Positions 1 to 9,616 are shown, counted from the stretch's first letter. The stretch: DNA of 64,000 bases from Streptomyces alanosinicus (GCF_014650595.1 NZ_BMVG01000032.1:1-64000), one strand, 5' to 3'. Program-made: numbers and translations. The notes: a model not told the origin generated them from the letters alone.

Positions 1-1
1 G

Positions 2-94
2 ATCGTGGACCTGCTGCACGAGGCTCACCAGGCCGCGCACACCAACCACCAGAACATCCATCCCCCCCGGGCCGTTTCCCTGGGCGATATCTGA
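2..94 (+). CDS. 3' end of an unidentified CDS (30 residues)
   Basis: An open frame runs from the window edge to a TGA at 92-94. It encodes a polar C-terminus containing HEAHQAAHTNHQN. There is too little to assign a family. It is convergent with the kinase gene that ends at 139. The reading is plausible because the frame is open to the edge and no other frame looks better, but it could be spurious. Confidence 0.4.
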   Translation: MVDLLHEAHQAAHTNHQNIHPPRAVSLGDI

Positions 95-138
95 ACGTGC
101 GGCGCGTTCACGGCGGTGTCTGATTCCGCGGCCGATAT

Positions 139-2343
139 TCAGATACCGGGAAGACCGAAGACATGCCCGGCGATGCAGGCGACGATGCACCTGCCGCCGT
201 CGGCCAGTTCCCAGAGGCCCTCGGTCGTCGAGATCTGGCTGGTGCGGAAGTTCCAGACGACCTTCCCCGTTCGACGGTCCAGTGCGTACACGCCATTGGT
301 CTGATCGTCGCTGGTGACGTACACACCGGTGTCGGTCACCACCAGATCGGTGCCGTTGGTGCCTCCGTCTATGTTCCGCGACCAGATCTGCCGCCCGTCG
401 GAGGCATCGAGAGCGTGTACGGCTCGGCCGTCACTGACGTACAGCACACCGTCCCTGACCCGTGGGGCGCTGAAAGTCCCGTCCGAAGTGTGGCTGAGTG
501 CCGACCATTTCTTCTTGCCCGTGGCCAGGGCGTAGGCGACGACGTGCCAGCCGGAGGCGAACACGGTGCCGTTGTCCACTGTGGGAAGGGTGGCCCCCTC
601 CTCGATGGCGGCGGACCAGGCCAGGCGGCCATCGGCCGTGTCGCGGACGCTCAACGTGTTGGTGGCGTCGTCGGTATAGACGAGATGGCCGCCTGACAAG
701 GTGCCCAAGGAGACGGTGACTGGCTTCTTCCCGTCGAGCGGTACGCGCCAGCGTTCGCGCTTGGCACCGATGTCGATGCTCAGCAGCACCGTACGGCGCT
801 TGCCGGGACCCGGGTCGGGGCCGTCCGTGGTCGGACTGCCCGAACCGAAGACGTAGACGGCCTTGTCATCCGCGGCGATGAACGTGGCGATGCCGGCCAG
901 GTTCGACGGCTTGGGCCACTGCCACGTCGGCCTGCCGGTGGCCGGGTCCACCTGGGTGACATGTGACTTCTGGTCCAGGGCGACAAAGGCACGCGCGGTC
1001 ACCAGCATGGGGATCAGGCCTGTCGGCCAACCGAAGGTGCCCGAGCCCGACCACGTGCGTCGGCCCGTGCCCACGGCAAGACCGACCGGCGGGACCTGCG
1101 GCAGGATCACCGTGCTTCCGGAGACGGCCACGAGTGAGTTCTTCGGGTCGCCGTCGGTGTACGCCCACATCGCCGGCGCCACACCACCCGGCCACTGGGT
1201 ACGCCGCGGAGTCGGTGAGCCGCTGCCCGTCGGGCCGGGCTTCGGCGTCCGTCTGCCGTCGGGTATCAGCGCGTAGGCGGCTCCGCCGCCTACGAGACCC
1301 ACCGACCCGACGGTGGCCGCGACCGTCAGGAACCGCCGTCGCGAAGGAGTTCCGCCGGCGGACTCGGCGCCCGCCAGGCCGCCCGACGGCGCAACGAACT
1401 GCGTCGGCGTGTACGACGGTCCGGCCGTCGGAACAGGGGCGGAGCCCTCCGCCGGCGTGTCGAGGTCGAGGATCCGAGCAGCGTGCTGGGCGATCGTCGA
1501 GGTCACCTGCGTCGGCAGCCAGGCGCCGGGCACGACCGAGAACCCCAGGCGCGCAACGCCGTCGGCGATCTGCCCGGGCGTCGGGCGCCGCGCCGGATCC
1601 TTGATGAGACATGCGGCGACCAGTGCCCGCAGCGCCTCCGGCACTCCGCTCAGATCCGGCTGCTCATGCACCACTTGGTACAGCTGCGACGCTGCGGCGC
1701 CCACCCCGAACGGCATCAGTCCGCAGGCGGAGAACGCGAGGACGACGCCGAGCGAGAAGACGTCGCCCTCGGGCCCCACCACCTTCCCCATGGCCTGCTC
1801 CGGCGACATGAAGCCGGGTGAACCCACCACGATTCCGGTGCTGGTGAGGCGTTCGCCGTCGATGGCCCGGGCGATACCGAAGTCGATCACGCGCGGCCCG
1901 TCCGCGGTCAGGAGAATGTTGGACGGCTTGAGATCCCGGTGCACCAACCCCGCTCCGTGGATGCCCCGCAGTGCCTCGGCCAACCCGCCGGCCAGCGCCC
2001 ACACGCTTGTCTCCGGCAACGGACCATGCTGGTCGACCACGTCCTCCAGGGAGGGGCCGAGCACGTACGTCGTGGCCAACCAGGGCAGCGGTCCTTCGGT
2101 GTCCGCGTCCACCAACGGAGCGGTGTACGGCCCGGAGACGGCCCGGGCAACCGCCACCTCATGCCGGAAGCGCCGCCGAAACTCGCCGTCCTCGGCCAGG
2201 TCGGCCCGTACGACCTTCACCGCGACGGTACGCCCACCTCCGCTGCGCGCGAGATAGACACGGCCCATCCCGCCTGCCCCGAGCCGTCCGATCATCCGGT
2301 ACGCCCCGAGCACGCGCGGATCCTCCGGCCGCAACGGCTCCAC
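139..2343 (-). CDS. Ser/Thr protein kinase with PQQ-like beta-propeller domain
   Basis: Hanks-type kinase of about 734 aa. Counting from the GTG at 2343, the Gly-rich loop (GRLGAGGMGRVYLARS) lies near residues 18-34, the VAVK lysine near 43, HRDLKPSN near 135-142 and DFG near 154-156. A Pro/Ser/Thr-rich linker follows. At about 335-360 there is one hydrophobic segment preceded by SRRRFL, which resembles a Tat or stop-transfer anchor. The C-terminal half has repeated W-containing beta-propeller (PQQ-like) motifs such as VYALDRRTGKVVW. This predicts an intracellular kinase domain and an external sensor propeller. The GTG at 2343 was chosen because it gives the usual MEPLRPEDPRVLGAYR-type start after a G-rich RBS; an upstream in-frame start at 2415 is possible. 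It lies downstream of eccC on the same strand, so a role in regulating the T7SS block is inferred. Confidence 0.9.
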   Translation of the reverse strand: MEPLRPEDPRVLGAYRMIGRLGAGGMGRVYLARSGGGRTVAVKVVRADLAEDGEFRRRFRHEVAVARAVSGPYTAPLVDADTEGPLPWLATTYVLGPSLEDVVDQHGPLPETSVWALAGGLAEALRGIHGAGLVHRDLKPSNILLTADGPRVIDFGIARAIDGERLTSTGIVVGSPGFMSPEQAMGKVVGPEGDVFSLGVVLAFSACGLMPFGVGAAASQLYQVVHEQPDLSGVPEALRALVAACLIKDPARRPTPGQIADGVARLGFSVVPGAWLPTQVTSTIAQHAARILDLDTPAEGSAPVPTAGPSYTPTQFVAPSGGLAGAESAGGTPSRRRFLTVAATVGSVGLVGGGAAYALIPDGRRTPKPGPTGSGSPTPRRTQWPGGVAPAMWAYTDGDPKNSLVAVSGSTVILPQVPPVGLAVGTGRRTWSGSGTFGWPTGLIPMLVTARAFVALDQKSHVTQVDPATGRPTWQWPKPSNLAGIATFIAADDKAVYVFGSGSPTTDGPDPGPGKRRTVLLSIDIGAKRERWRVPLDGKKPVTVSLGTLSGGHLVYTDDATNTLSVRDTADGRLAWSAAIEEGATLPTVDNGTVFASGWHVVAYALATGKKKWSALSHTSDGTFSAPRVRDGVLYVSDGRAVHALDASDGRQIWSRNIDGGTNGTDLVVTDTGVYVTSDDQTNGVYALDRRTGKVVWNFRTSQISTTEGLWELADGGRCIVACIAGHVFGLPGI

Positions 2344-2536
2344 AACCGCCCCCTGTCTCCACCATCGAGCGTTCGTCATACGCCCGGATGACCACGGATG
2401 CCGCAGCTTAGCCAATGCGTTCGCCCGAGCCTTCGGCAGTCTTCGCGTACCGGCACCGCCGCCCCGGAACCCTCGCCGAGTTCAGCCGGACGGCCGCTCC
2501 GGGCCGGGCCCGCACCAGTGGGAGTGTCAGGCCTTC

Positions 2537-5500
2537 TCAGTCATCGATGACCGCCTGTACCTGAGTCACCGAGCCGCCCTGGACCAGGATGCCCCGGCCC
2601 GCGGGGCCCGCCGCGGTCGTGCGGGGCAGACGGACGCCGAAGAGCTGTTCGCCGGCGTCCGGGGTGGGGGCGAGCAGCAGGCCGAGGCGGTTGCGTCGTG
2701 CCTCGACCACGAAGCCGCGGTACTGGGACCCCAGGGACTCGGCCGAACCGGCCGCGATGACGGCGTGGTCGCCGTCCAGTCCGCTGCGGACGACCTCCTC
2801 CAGCCCCTCGGCCAGCGCGGAGTCGTAGAGCAGCTCCGCGTCGTCCACGAGGACCGCGTACCGCTTGTTCGGTACCTGCGACAGAAGGTCGGTGAGGTCC
2901 TGCCGGGAGGCGTCGCCGGCCAGGACGCCGAGGACGCCGGGTTCGCCTTCCAGGTTCTTCAGCGGTGAGCGCTTCGGGGTGACCAGGACGACGGGCAGGC
3001 CGCGGCGGGTCAGCGACCGGGCCATCGTGATCAGTGTGCTCGACCGGCCCGACTTCGGCGGACCCGCGACGACGAAGCCAGGGCCGGCCTCCGACAGATC
3101 GGCGCCCAGCGGTGCCAGTTCGTCGCCGCCGACGCCCACCAGGGCCCACAGGTCCGAGGCGGGGGCGAACTCTGGGTCGAGGGCGAGGGCTTCCCCGGTG
3201 CCGCACCGGATGGGCAGGGCGTCCACCCGCATCGGGCGGAGCCGTCGCGGCGGCCGCGGGTGGCTGCGGGTGGCCTCGGCGGCGATCTGCTGCAGTACCT
3301 CCACCTGGGCCTTGCCGGCCGGGTCGGCGGCCAGCAGGGCCAGTTGGCATTCCTGGACGCCGTCGTCCGTGAGACGCAGAGCGCGGCCGGGCGGCATGTC
3401 CTTGGGCACGGAACGTGGGTTGATGCCGACCATGCCGTAGTCGTCGGGGTCGGTGAGCCGCAGGATCAGCCGCTCGCCGAAAGAGCTGGTCACGGAGCCG
3501 GTCGTGCCGCTGCGGTCCGTGGTCATCACCACGCGGAGGCCGACGGCGGGGCCCTCGCGGAAGAGCCGGGTGGCGGCTTCGATCAGCTTGCCGTAGTCGT
3601 AGTTCTCGAAGGTCGAGATGTAGCCCTCCCAGCTGTCGAGGAGCAGCACCATGTACGGCAGCCTGTCCTCGCCCTGGGCCGATGCCCGCTGTTCGGCGAC
3701 GCTGGAGACACCGAGGTGGGCGAGGAGTTGCTGGCGCCGGGTCACCTCGCCCTGGAGGCGGCCCAGCAGTCGTACCAGGCGTTCGGACTCGTCACGGGTG
3801 ACGACGCCGCCACAGTGCGGCAGCCGGGTCAGCGGCAGGAGGGCGTTGGCGCCGCAGTCGATGCCGTAGACGTGCACGTCGGACGGGGACGTGGTCGTCG
3901 CCACGGAGGCGGCGAGCGTACGCAGCGCGGTGGAGCGGCCGGAGCGGGGACCGCCGACGATCAGCAGGTGATCGCCGTTCACCAGGTCGAGGGTGAGCGG
4001 AGAACGGGCCTGGCGGGTCGGGACGTCGATGACGCCGAAGACGGCGGGCGGCAGGTCACCGTGTGCGGGACCGGCCTGCACGCTCAGGTCGGCGACCGTG
4101 ATGTGCTCGGGCAGCGGAGGCAGCCACGGCCTGTGCGGTTCGCCGAAGCCCATCCGGCGTGAACCGTCCGCGATGGCGTCCACCAGCACCGCGAGGTCCG
4201 TCACCAGGGTGCCGTCGTCGCCGTCGTCGGCTGCCTTCGGCAGGGGACGGCCGACCGCGTTCCACGGCAGTGGGACGAGGCCGACGGCCGGCCGTGACGA
4301 CTGCCCGGGCCGCCGGCCGCCGATGCGTGCGGACTGGACCGCCACCAGCGCGTTCGCTCCCGAGCGTACGTACATCCGGCCCGGGGTGGACTTCGCGATG
4401 CTCCCGGCGTCCGGGGCTTCGATGACGTCCGCGGACTCGTCCCGGTTGGTCACGCGCAGGGCGATGCGCAGGTTCGTGTTGGCGCGGATGTCCTGGCTGA
4501 CGACGCCCGCGGGACGCTGCGTGGCGAGAATGAGGTGGACACCGAGAGAACGCCCTCGGCGTGCGATGTCGACCAGACCGGTGACGAAGTCGGGCAGCTC
4601 GGCGACCAGCGCGGCGAACTCGTCGATGATGATGACCAGGCGTGGCATGGGCTCCAGTTCGGGCCGCAGCCGCCGCGCGTCGGTGTAGTCCTCGATGTCC
4701 TTCGCGGGCGCGGCGCGGAGCAGGAGTTCCTCGCGCCGCCTCAGCTCGGCGGCGAGCGAGGCCAGCGCGCGCTGCGTCAGATGCGCGTCGAGGTCACTGA
4801 CCATGCCGACGGTGTGCGGAAGCCGAGCGCAGTCCTGGAACGCGGCACCGCCCTTGTAGTCGATCAGGACGAAGTTCAGGGCGTCGGGCCGGTTGTGGAC
4901 GGCCAGTGAGGTGATGAGGGACTGCAGCAGCTCGGACTTACCGGCACCCGTGGTGCCGGCGACGAGCCCGTGCGGGCCGTCCATCCGAAGGTCGAGGAAG
5001 AACGTGCCCTCGGCCCCGACGCCGACCGGAAAGCGGGTGGAGGCACCACCGGACCGCCACATCAGCTCGATGGCGGCGCCCGTCGGATCGGGCATCTGCA
5101 GCAGGTTCAGCAGGCGCGCCGCCGACGGCAGCGCACTGTCCGCGTCGTCGCGGCTGACGTCCCGCACCGGGGCCAGCGAGCGGGCCACCAGCTCGCACCA
5201 CTCGCGGGACACCTGGTCGGCCAGCACCTCACCCAGCGCGTCGAGCCCCGCACCGCGCAGCACCACACGGTCGGCGGAGCCCATCGGCCAGCCGATCGCG
5301 ACGCGGCACTCCTCGGGCAGCAGCCGCTCGTCCTCGTCCACGCACAGCGCGAACATGCCGTACAGCGGCCCCTCCTGCAGCAGTTGGGGGACGCCCGGCA
5401 CCCGGCGGAGCAGCCGGGCCCCGTCCAGCACGATCAGGACGTGCGGGTCGGGCCGCAGCTGACTCATCGCGGCGGCCGGGGTGGCGGCCTCCTTGCGGCG

Positions 5501-6979
5501 ATTCAGCTCGTTGAGCAGTTCCGTGACGCGTCGCCCGATGGTCTCGGAGTCCGTGCCCACGAGGGAGACACAGTCCTGTCCGTCGCGCGGCGCGGTGTGG
5601 GGCAGCCAGTGTGCCCAGCTCCAGGCGTCCCCGGCGTCCGGGGCGGAGGAGAACACCACGACCGACAGATCCCGCGGGCTGTGCAGGACGGCTGACTGGA
5701 CCGTCAGCCAGCGCGCGCCGGCCAGCGCCTGGGAGCGCGCTCCGGCCAGACCCACCACACCCAGTTCGGTGAACGGCAGCGGGACCGGTACATCGTGGAC
5801 GAGCGGCGGTGCGGGCGGCCCCTCGTCGCTGTACGTCCGAGAGCCGGCGAGCTCGATGTTCGCCGGGAGGTCGGCGACGCCGACGCGCAGTTCCAGGGCG
5901 TCGGGATCGGTGAGCCTGCGCTCCCACAGGCGGCGCCGTGGTCCGGTCGCGAACAGCAGAAGGGAGGCCGCGTCCGGGAAGGCGTCCCGCCGGGCCCGCT
6001 GATCCGCGACGCACAGGCGGGCCAGGTCCTCGTCGTACGTGGCCTTCTGGGCCTTGTACTCCTTCATCGTGGTGCGGTGCTTCTTCTTGCCCTCGCGGTT
6101 CTGGCTGACCCATTCGCCGGCCATCATCACCGGGCTCATCAGGCAGAACAGCAGCGTGTACGTCTGCTTGGTCATGAGGTACATGACCACCCCGAAGAGC
6201 AACGGGGTGAGGGAGGCGATCAGTTGGAAGCGGTGGCGCTCGGCCCTGCCGGGCGGATCCGGAACCACCAGCCGCGCCCGCGGCGGCAACGAAGTCAGCC
6301 GCGGCGGGCGGTTGTAGGCCAGTCCGCCCTCTCCCATCGGCGCCAGATGCGCGTCGGGCTCCACCGGATGGTCGAGCACCAGCAGGGAGCTGCCGCAGGC
6401 GACGAGCGCGCCCCGCGGCCACTCGCGCTCACCGGCGACGGCTTCCCCGTCGAGACGTACCTCCGTGCCCGCCGCTCCCGGCGTCAGCGTGACCCGGCCG
6501 TCGACGGCGACGCTCACGCGCAGCGCCTCGTGGGGGAGGCGGGGATCGGGGACGGTGACCGTGCAACCAGGCGCCGATCCGATGGTGGTCACACCCGCGG
6601 CCAGCCGGGCGACCCGGCCGGCGCCGGGCCCTGCGGTGACCCGCAACTCGTACCGCCCGGAGGGTTCACCCGACCGCAGAAAGGGTCCGATCGCGTCGTC
6701 GACGGATATCCGCATGCCGTCGCGGAGTACGTCGCCCGCCCGGACGTCGAGTTCGCAGTACCGCCCGTCGGCCCACAGACCCGGTGCGGTGGGCTGCGCC
6801 GCACCGCCGGACCGGCGGTCGTACGGATGGTGCGGCAGCGCGGTGACGGTGGTGGGGACGGGGGCGTCCGTGGGGGCCAGCGCCTTGGCCACCTCCGCGA
6901 CGGTCGCGTCCTCGCCGAAGTCGAGGATGACGTCCTGTGGATCCGTGCCTTGCCGGATCACCGTCACGGACACGCGCAT
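2537..6979 (-). CDS. eccC: Type VII secretion FtsK/SpoIIIE ATPase, EccC-type, with FHA-like domain
   Basis: 1480-aa motor ATPase of ESX/T7SS systems, which recognises and drives WXG-type substrates across the membrane. Order of parts: a ubiquitin-like N-terminus (1-95); an FHA-like beta-sandwich (about 108-205, with TTIGSAPGCTV); two hydrophobic segments (about 252-290, LTPLLFGVVMYLM and LLFCLMSPVMMAGEW); then three FtsK-type ATPase modules. Module 1 has Walker A GTTGAGKS (675-682) and Walker B RLVIIIDEF (780-788). Module 2 has GGPRSGRST and module 3 GPPKSGRSS; both lack the canonical GKS/T, as is common for the substrate-binding modules. The ATG at 6979 is preceded by GGAAGGAA. Length fits the fused EccCa/Cb type. 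EccB, EccD, EccE and MycP are not in the window and may lie left of base 1. Confidence 0.95.
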   Translation of the reverse strand: MRVSVTVIRQGTDPQDVILDFGEDATVAEVAKALAPTDAPVPTTVTALPHHPYDRRSGGAAQPTAPGLWADGRYCELDVRAGDVLRDGMRISVDDAIGPFLRSGEPSGRYELRVTAGPGAGRVARLAAGVTTIGSAPGCTVTVPDPRLPHEALRVSVAVDGRVTLTPGAAGTEVRLDGEAVAGEREWPRGALVACGSSLLVLDHPVEPDAHLAPMGEGGLAYNRPPRLTSLPPRARLVVPDPPGRAERHRFQLIASLTPLLFGVVMYLMTKQTYTLLFCLMSPVMMAGEWVSQNREGKKKHRTTMKEYKAQKATYDEDLARLCVADQRARRDAFPDAASLLLFATGPRRRLWERRLTDPDALELRVGVADLPANIELAGSRTYSDEGPPAPPLVHDVPVPLPFTELGVVGLAGARSQALAGARWLTVQSAVLHSPRDLSVVVFSSAPDAGDAWSWAHWLPHTAPRDGQDCVSLVGTDSETIGRRVTELLNELNRRKEAATPAAAMSQLRPDPHVLIVLDGARLLRRVPGVPQLLQEGPLYGMFALCVDEDERLLPEECRVAIGWPMGSADRVVLRGAGLDALGEVLADQVSREWCELVARSLAPVRDVSRDDADSALPSAARLLNLLQMPDPTGAAIELMWRSGGASTRFPVGVGAEGTFFLDLRMDGPHGLVAGTTGAGKSELLQSLITSLAVHNRPDALNFVLIDYKGGAAFQDCARLPHTVGMVSDLDAHLTQRALASLAAELRRREELLLRAAPAKDIEDYTDARRLRPELEPMPRLVIIIDEFAALVAELPDFVTGLVDIARRGRSLGVHLILATQRPAGVVSQDIRANTNLRIALRVTNRDESADVIEAPDAGSIAKSTPGRMYVRSGANALVAVQSARIGGRRPGQSSRPAVGLVPLPWNAVGRPLPKAADDGDDGTLVTDLAVLVDAIADGSRRMGFGEPHRPWLPPLPEHITVADLSVQAGPAHGDLPPAVFGVIDVPTRQARSPLTLDLVNGDHLLIVGGPRSGRSTALRTLAASVATTTSPSDVHVYGIDCGANALLPLTRLPHCGGVVTRDESERLVRLLGRLQGEVTRRQQLLAHLGVSSVAEQRASAQGEDRLPYMVLLLDSWEGYISTFENYDYGKLIEAATRLFREGPAVGLRVVMTTDRSGTTGSVTSSFGERLILRLTDPDDYGMVGINPRSVPKDMPPGRALRLTDDGVQECQLALLAADPAGKAQVEVLQQIAAEATRSHPRPPRRLRPMRVDALPIRCGTGEALALDPEFAPASDLWALVGVGGDELAPLGADLSEAGPGFVVAGPPKSGRSSTLITMARSLTRRGLPVVLVTPKRSPLKNLEGEPGVLGVLAGDASRQDLTDLLSQVPNKRYAVLVDDAELLYDSALAEGLEEVVRSGLDGDHAVIAAGSAESLGSQYRGFVVEARRNRLGLLLAPTPDAGEQLFGVRLPRTTAAGPAGRGILVQGGSVTQVQAVIDD

Positions 6980-7072
6980 GGACCGTGTTCCTTCCCTGGG
7001 ACGCGTGGCACCGCCACGTTGACATGCCCGCTGAGGCTACCCGGACCGGCCGGCCCGTTCCGCCAAGACCTG

Positions 7073-7786
7073 CTAGGCGTCTCCGAGCTGCTGCAAGTCC
7101 ACGTATCCCGCCCTGAAGTCCGGCGAGTTCGTCTCGACGTTCATATGTCCGGCGTCGATGGTCGCGACCTTCCAGAGCTTGCCGGCGATCTCGACCGTGG
7201 CACCGGGGCGGAGGTTGTCGTAGAAAGCGTGGGACCCGGAGCCTGCGGCACTGATCGTGGCCCTCAGCGGGTCGCTCTCGATGTCCGTGACCACGGCACC
7301 CATGCCCTGTGGTCCGTTGTCCGGAACGTGCCAGCGCAGGCGCCAGTGACCTTCGTACGTGGTCGGCCAGACGGGCATATGTTTCCCCTTGTGCGTCGGA
7401 GCAGGCAGTCCCGGCGCGGTGAGGACCACGCGGTACGTGCAGATCTGCGAGACGGTGTACGCGCGCCCGCCGAGCGTGGCCTTCTGGGCCGGGCGCACGG
7501 TCTGCCGCGCCGTGCCCACGGCGAGCTCGGCCGTGCGATGCTTGCCGTCCGCGGTCGCGTTCGCGTACTGCACCCGCGTGCCGCCGGGCAGAGAGGCCGA
7601 CGCGCCGCGCAGCACATGAAGACCTCTGGCGGCCTTGTCGCCCTCGCACTCGGGACCCTTGTCGGCCGGCGGCGGCGTGTACCGCGTCGTGGACGACGGC
7701 GTCGGGTCGGCCGTCGGGCTTCCCGATGTGCCGCAGGCGGCCAGCAGCAGACACGGAACGACTGCGGCGATTCGTGCTCTGCTCAT
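7073..7786 (-). CDS. Lipoprotein encoded with the calpain-like protease
   Basis: 237-aa secreted lipoprotein. A short signal peptide ends in the lipobox LLLAAC (Cys about residue 19), followed by a Ser/Thr/Pro linker and a globular domain with paired cysteines (ECEG and a later QICTYR). The start ATG at 7786 overlaps the TGA of the upstream protease gene (ATGA), so the two are translationally coupled. No family was recognised. Membrane anchoring and tight coupling to a putative secreted protease suggest an immunity, inhibitor or chaperone role; this is inference only. Confidence 0.75.
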   Translation of the reverse strand: MSRARIAAVVPCLLLAACGTSGSPTADPTPSSTTRYTPPPADKGPECEGDKAARGLHVLRGASASLPGGTRVQYANATADGKHRTAELAVGTARQTVRPAQKATLGGRAYTVSQICTYRVVLTAPGLPAPTHKGKHMPVWPTTYEGHWRLRWHVPDNGPQGMGAVVTDIESDPLRATISAAGSGSHAFYDNLRPGATVEIAGKLWKVATIDAGHMNVETNSPDFRAGYVDLQQLGDA

Positions 7787-9294
7787 CCGGTCCCCTGGAG
7801 TTCCTGCGGGCTGTTGAAGTACTTCTGGTAGTCCGCGGGTGAGACACGGATGTCCTGGCCGCTCGGTGGCCCCCACGGGTTGCCCAGGATCATTGTCCCG
7901 TCACTGTCGAAGCCTTTGACGTAGAAGACATGCCGGGTGACGTACCCCTGCTGCCAGTTCGGGTCGAGGCCGCTGCTCTTCAGCTCGTCGCTGGACGGCG
8001 TGGCGAGGATCACCGGATGGTGCGACTCGAAGGATCGCTTGATGTCGTCGAAGTTGTTGTCGAGCGACTTGGAGTCGTGACCGGTCACGTACGGCGGGGC
8101 CTTGTCGGTCTGGTCCCACTCGGTGGCACCGTAATCGCCCTTCTCGGCACGGTCGTAGAGCTTGTCCCCCACATGGTTGTCCGGGGTTCCGCCCTTGTCA
8201 CCGGCGTACATCAAGGCGAACGCCTTCTCGTAGTACGCGGGCCAGGTCTCGCCCTGGCCGTGTGCGGAGACCAGGTTGCCGTTGGCGTCCATGGGAAGGT
8301 CCGGCGTCACCGTGACCCAGTGCTGATTGCCGCCCTTGTCCCAGATCCGCACGTCCACCGTGCCGTTGGGGTTCTGTTTGATTCCCTCGGCGATGAACTT
8401 CGGGTTCGCCTGGGCTGTGGCGGTGATGGACGCGATGTACCAGCAGTCCGCGAACTGGCCCTGAGAGATGCTCGACGGGTCGACCTTGCCAGGGGTGGCG
8501 AACAACGGGTCGGTGGGCATGCCGTAGTGCATGCCGTTCACGCCTTGGTTCAGCTGGGAGTTGTATCCCTGGAGCCATGCGTCGGTGGTGTCGAATCCCG
8601 GCTGGATTCCCGGGAAGGCCGCCTCCAACTTGGGCCAGTGCGAGGGCCCGGCCTCCTTCAGCAGCGTGCTCAAGTGATCGCGGAACTGGTCGTCGGGTAT
8701 CCCGTCGTGGGACTCCCACCACCACATGCCGCTGTCGTCGGTCTTCTTCGCCAGGTCGCCGTAGCGGCGGAGGTCCTCGGCGGGGACCTTGTCGAGGAAG
8801 GCGTCGAGTTCGGCGGGGGTCAGGGCATTGAGTTCGTCCTTGACCTTGTCCAGATCGTCACGGTTGCCGTCGTCGCCGAAGTCCTTGCCGTCCAGTGCGG
8901 CGATGTCCGCCAGCGCGGTGGTGATCTTCTTCTCGTCCGGGGCGTTCTCGTCGGCGAAGGCGACCGCGGGGTCGATGGCGTACCCCTTGGCGAGGAGTTC
9001 GTTGCACTTCTCCAGCTGGTTGCAGCGGCGCGTGATCGAGTCGGACATGTCGTGCAGCTCGCGGCCGAGTGACCCCGGTAGGGTGCTGCCGCCGAAAGGC
9101 CAGAAGGAGAAGGGGTTGCCGACCAGCGGTTCGAGGGCCGGGCTCGTGGTGGCGGGTTTCCCGCCGAGCAGGCTCTGGGCCTGGGTCAGCACCACGGAGA
9201 TGTCGCTGTGCAGCTTGCCCGCGTTGTCGCCCAGTGTCTTCAGATCGCCCCCGAGGCTGCGGATCTTCGGGATGTCGAACCCGGCGAACGGCAT
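7783..9294 (-). CDS. Calpain-like (C2-type) cysteine protease with ESX-type N-terminal region
   Basis: 503 aa. The C-terminal half has the papain-fold calpain signature in order: GQFADCWY with the nucleophile Cys284 and oxyanion Gln280; then RHVFYVKGF with His455; then GNPWGP with Asn472. This is a complete C-H-N triad with the expected spacing. Residues 1-110 are helical, with a phase resembling WXG/LXG secretion domains (a Leu/Ala-rich heptad region, then DMSDSITRRCNQLEKCNELL). There is no Sec signal peptide. Residues 120-270 form an acidic helical linker. It sits between a WXG-motif gene (4-nt gap) and a coupled lipoprotein gene, in a T7SS block. The best reading is a T7SS-exported protease. 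The catalytic assignment is strong; the export route is inferred from context. Confidence 0.85.
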   Translation of the reverse strand: MPFAGFDIPKIRSLGGDLKTLGDNAGKLHSDISVVLTQAQSLLGGKPATTSPALEPLVGNPFSFWPFGGSTLPGSLGRELHDMSDSITRRCNQLEKCNELLAKGYAIDPAVAFADENAPDEKKITTALADIAALDGKDFGDDGNRDDLDKVKDELNALTPAELDAFLDKVPAEDLRRYGDLAKKTDDSGMWWWESHDGIPDDQFRDHLSTLLKEAGPSHWPKLEAAFPGIQPGFDTTDAWLQGYNSQLNQGVNGMHYGMPTDPLFATPGKVDPSSISQGQFADCWYIASITATAQANPKFIAEGIKQNPNGTVDVRIWDKGGNQHWVTVTPDLPMDANGNLVSAHGQGETWPAYYEKAFALMYAGDKGGTPDNHVGDKLYDRAEKGDYGATEWDQTDKAPPYVTGHDSKSLDNNFDDIKRSFESHHPVILATPSSDELKSSGLDPNWQQGYVTRHVFYVKGFDSDGTMILGNPWGPPSGQDIRVSPADYQKYFNSPQELQGTG

Positions 9295-9298
9295 CAGC

Positions 9299-9616
9299 TC
9301 ACCCGCCCGGCTTGTCGTTCTTGGCCTTGGCCGCTTCCTCGTCGAGGTTGCGTGCCTCGGTCTCCCAGCGCCGGGCGTCGGCCATCAGATCACTGGCCAT
9401 CGAGTGCAGTGAGCCCTTGCGGGCACCGAGTGCGGTGGTGGATGCCTCCGCGAACGGGCCCTTCCATATGGTGGGTGTCGCCTGCGTCACCACGTTGTCG
9501 AGATACGGCCCCAGCGACCCGGCGAGGGTCCGCGCCTTGCGGGCGCACTCGCGCAGGTCCTCTGCCCGCTTCGTCAACTGCGCTGGTGTTTCGCCTTGTT
9601 CGTCCGGTCTTCCCAT
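9299..9616 (-). CDS. WXG100-like small helical protein
   Basis: 105 aa, almost all helical, with a central W-K-G turn (Trp51-Gly53, context TIWKGPFAEAS) between two amphipathic helices. This is the geometry of ESAT-6/WXG100 proteins, which pair as helical hairpins and are secreted by T7SS. The ATG at 9616 was chosen because a longer open frame would overrun the upstream gene. It lies 4 nt upstream of the calpain-like gene and could act as its secretion partner. No conserved C-terminal Y-x-x-x-D/E signal is obvious. Confidence 0.75.
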   Translation of the reverse strand: MGRPDEQGETPAQLTKRAEDLRECARKARTLAGSLGPYLDNVVTQATPTIWKGPFAEASTTALGARKGSLHSMASDLMADARRWETEARNLDEEAAKAKNDKPGG

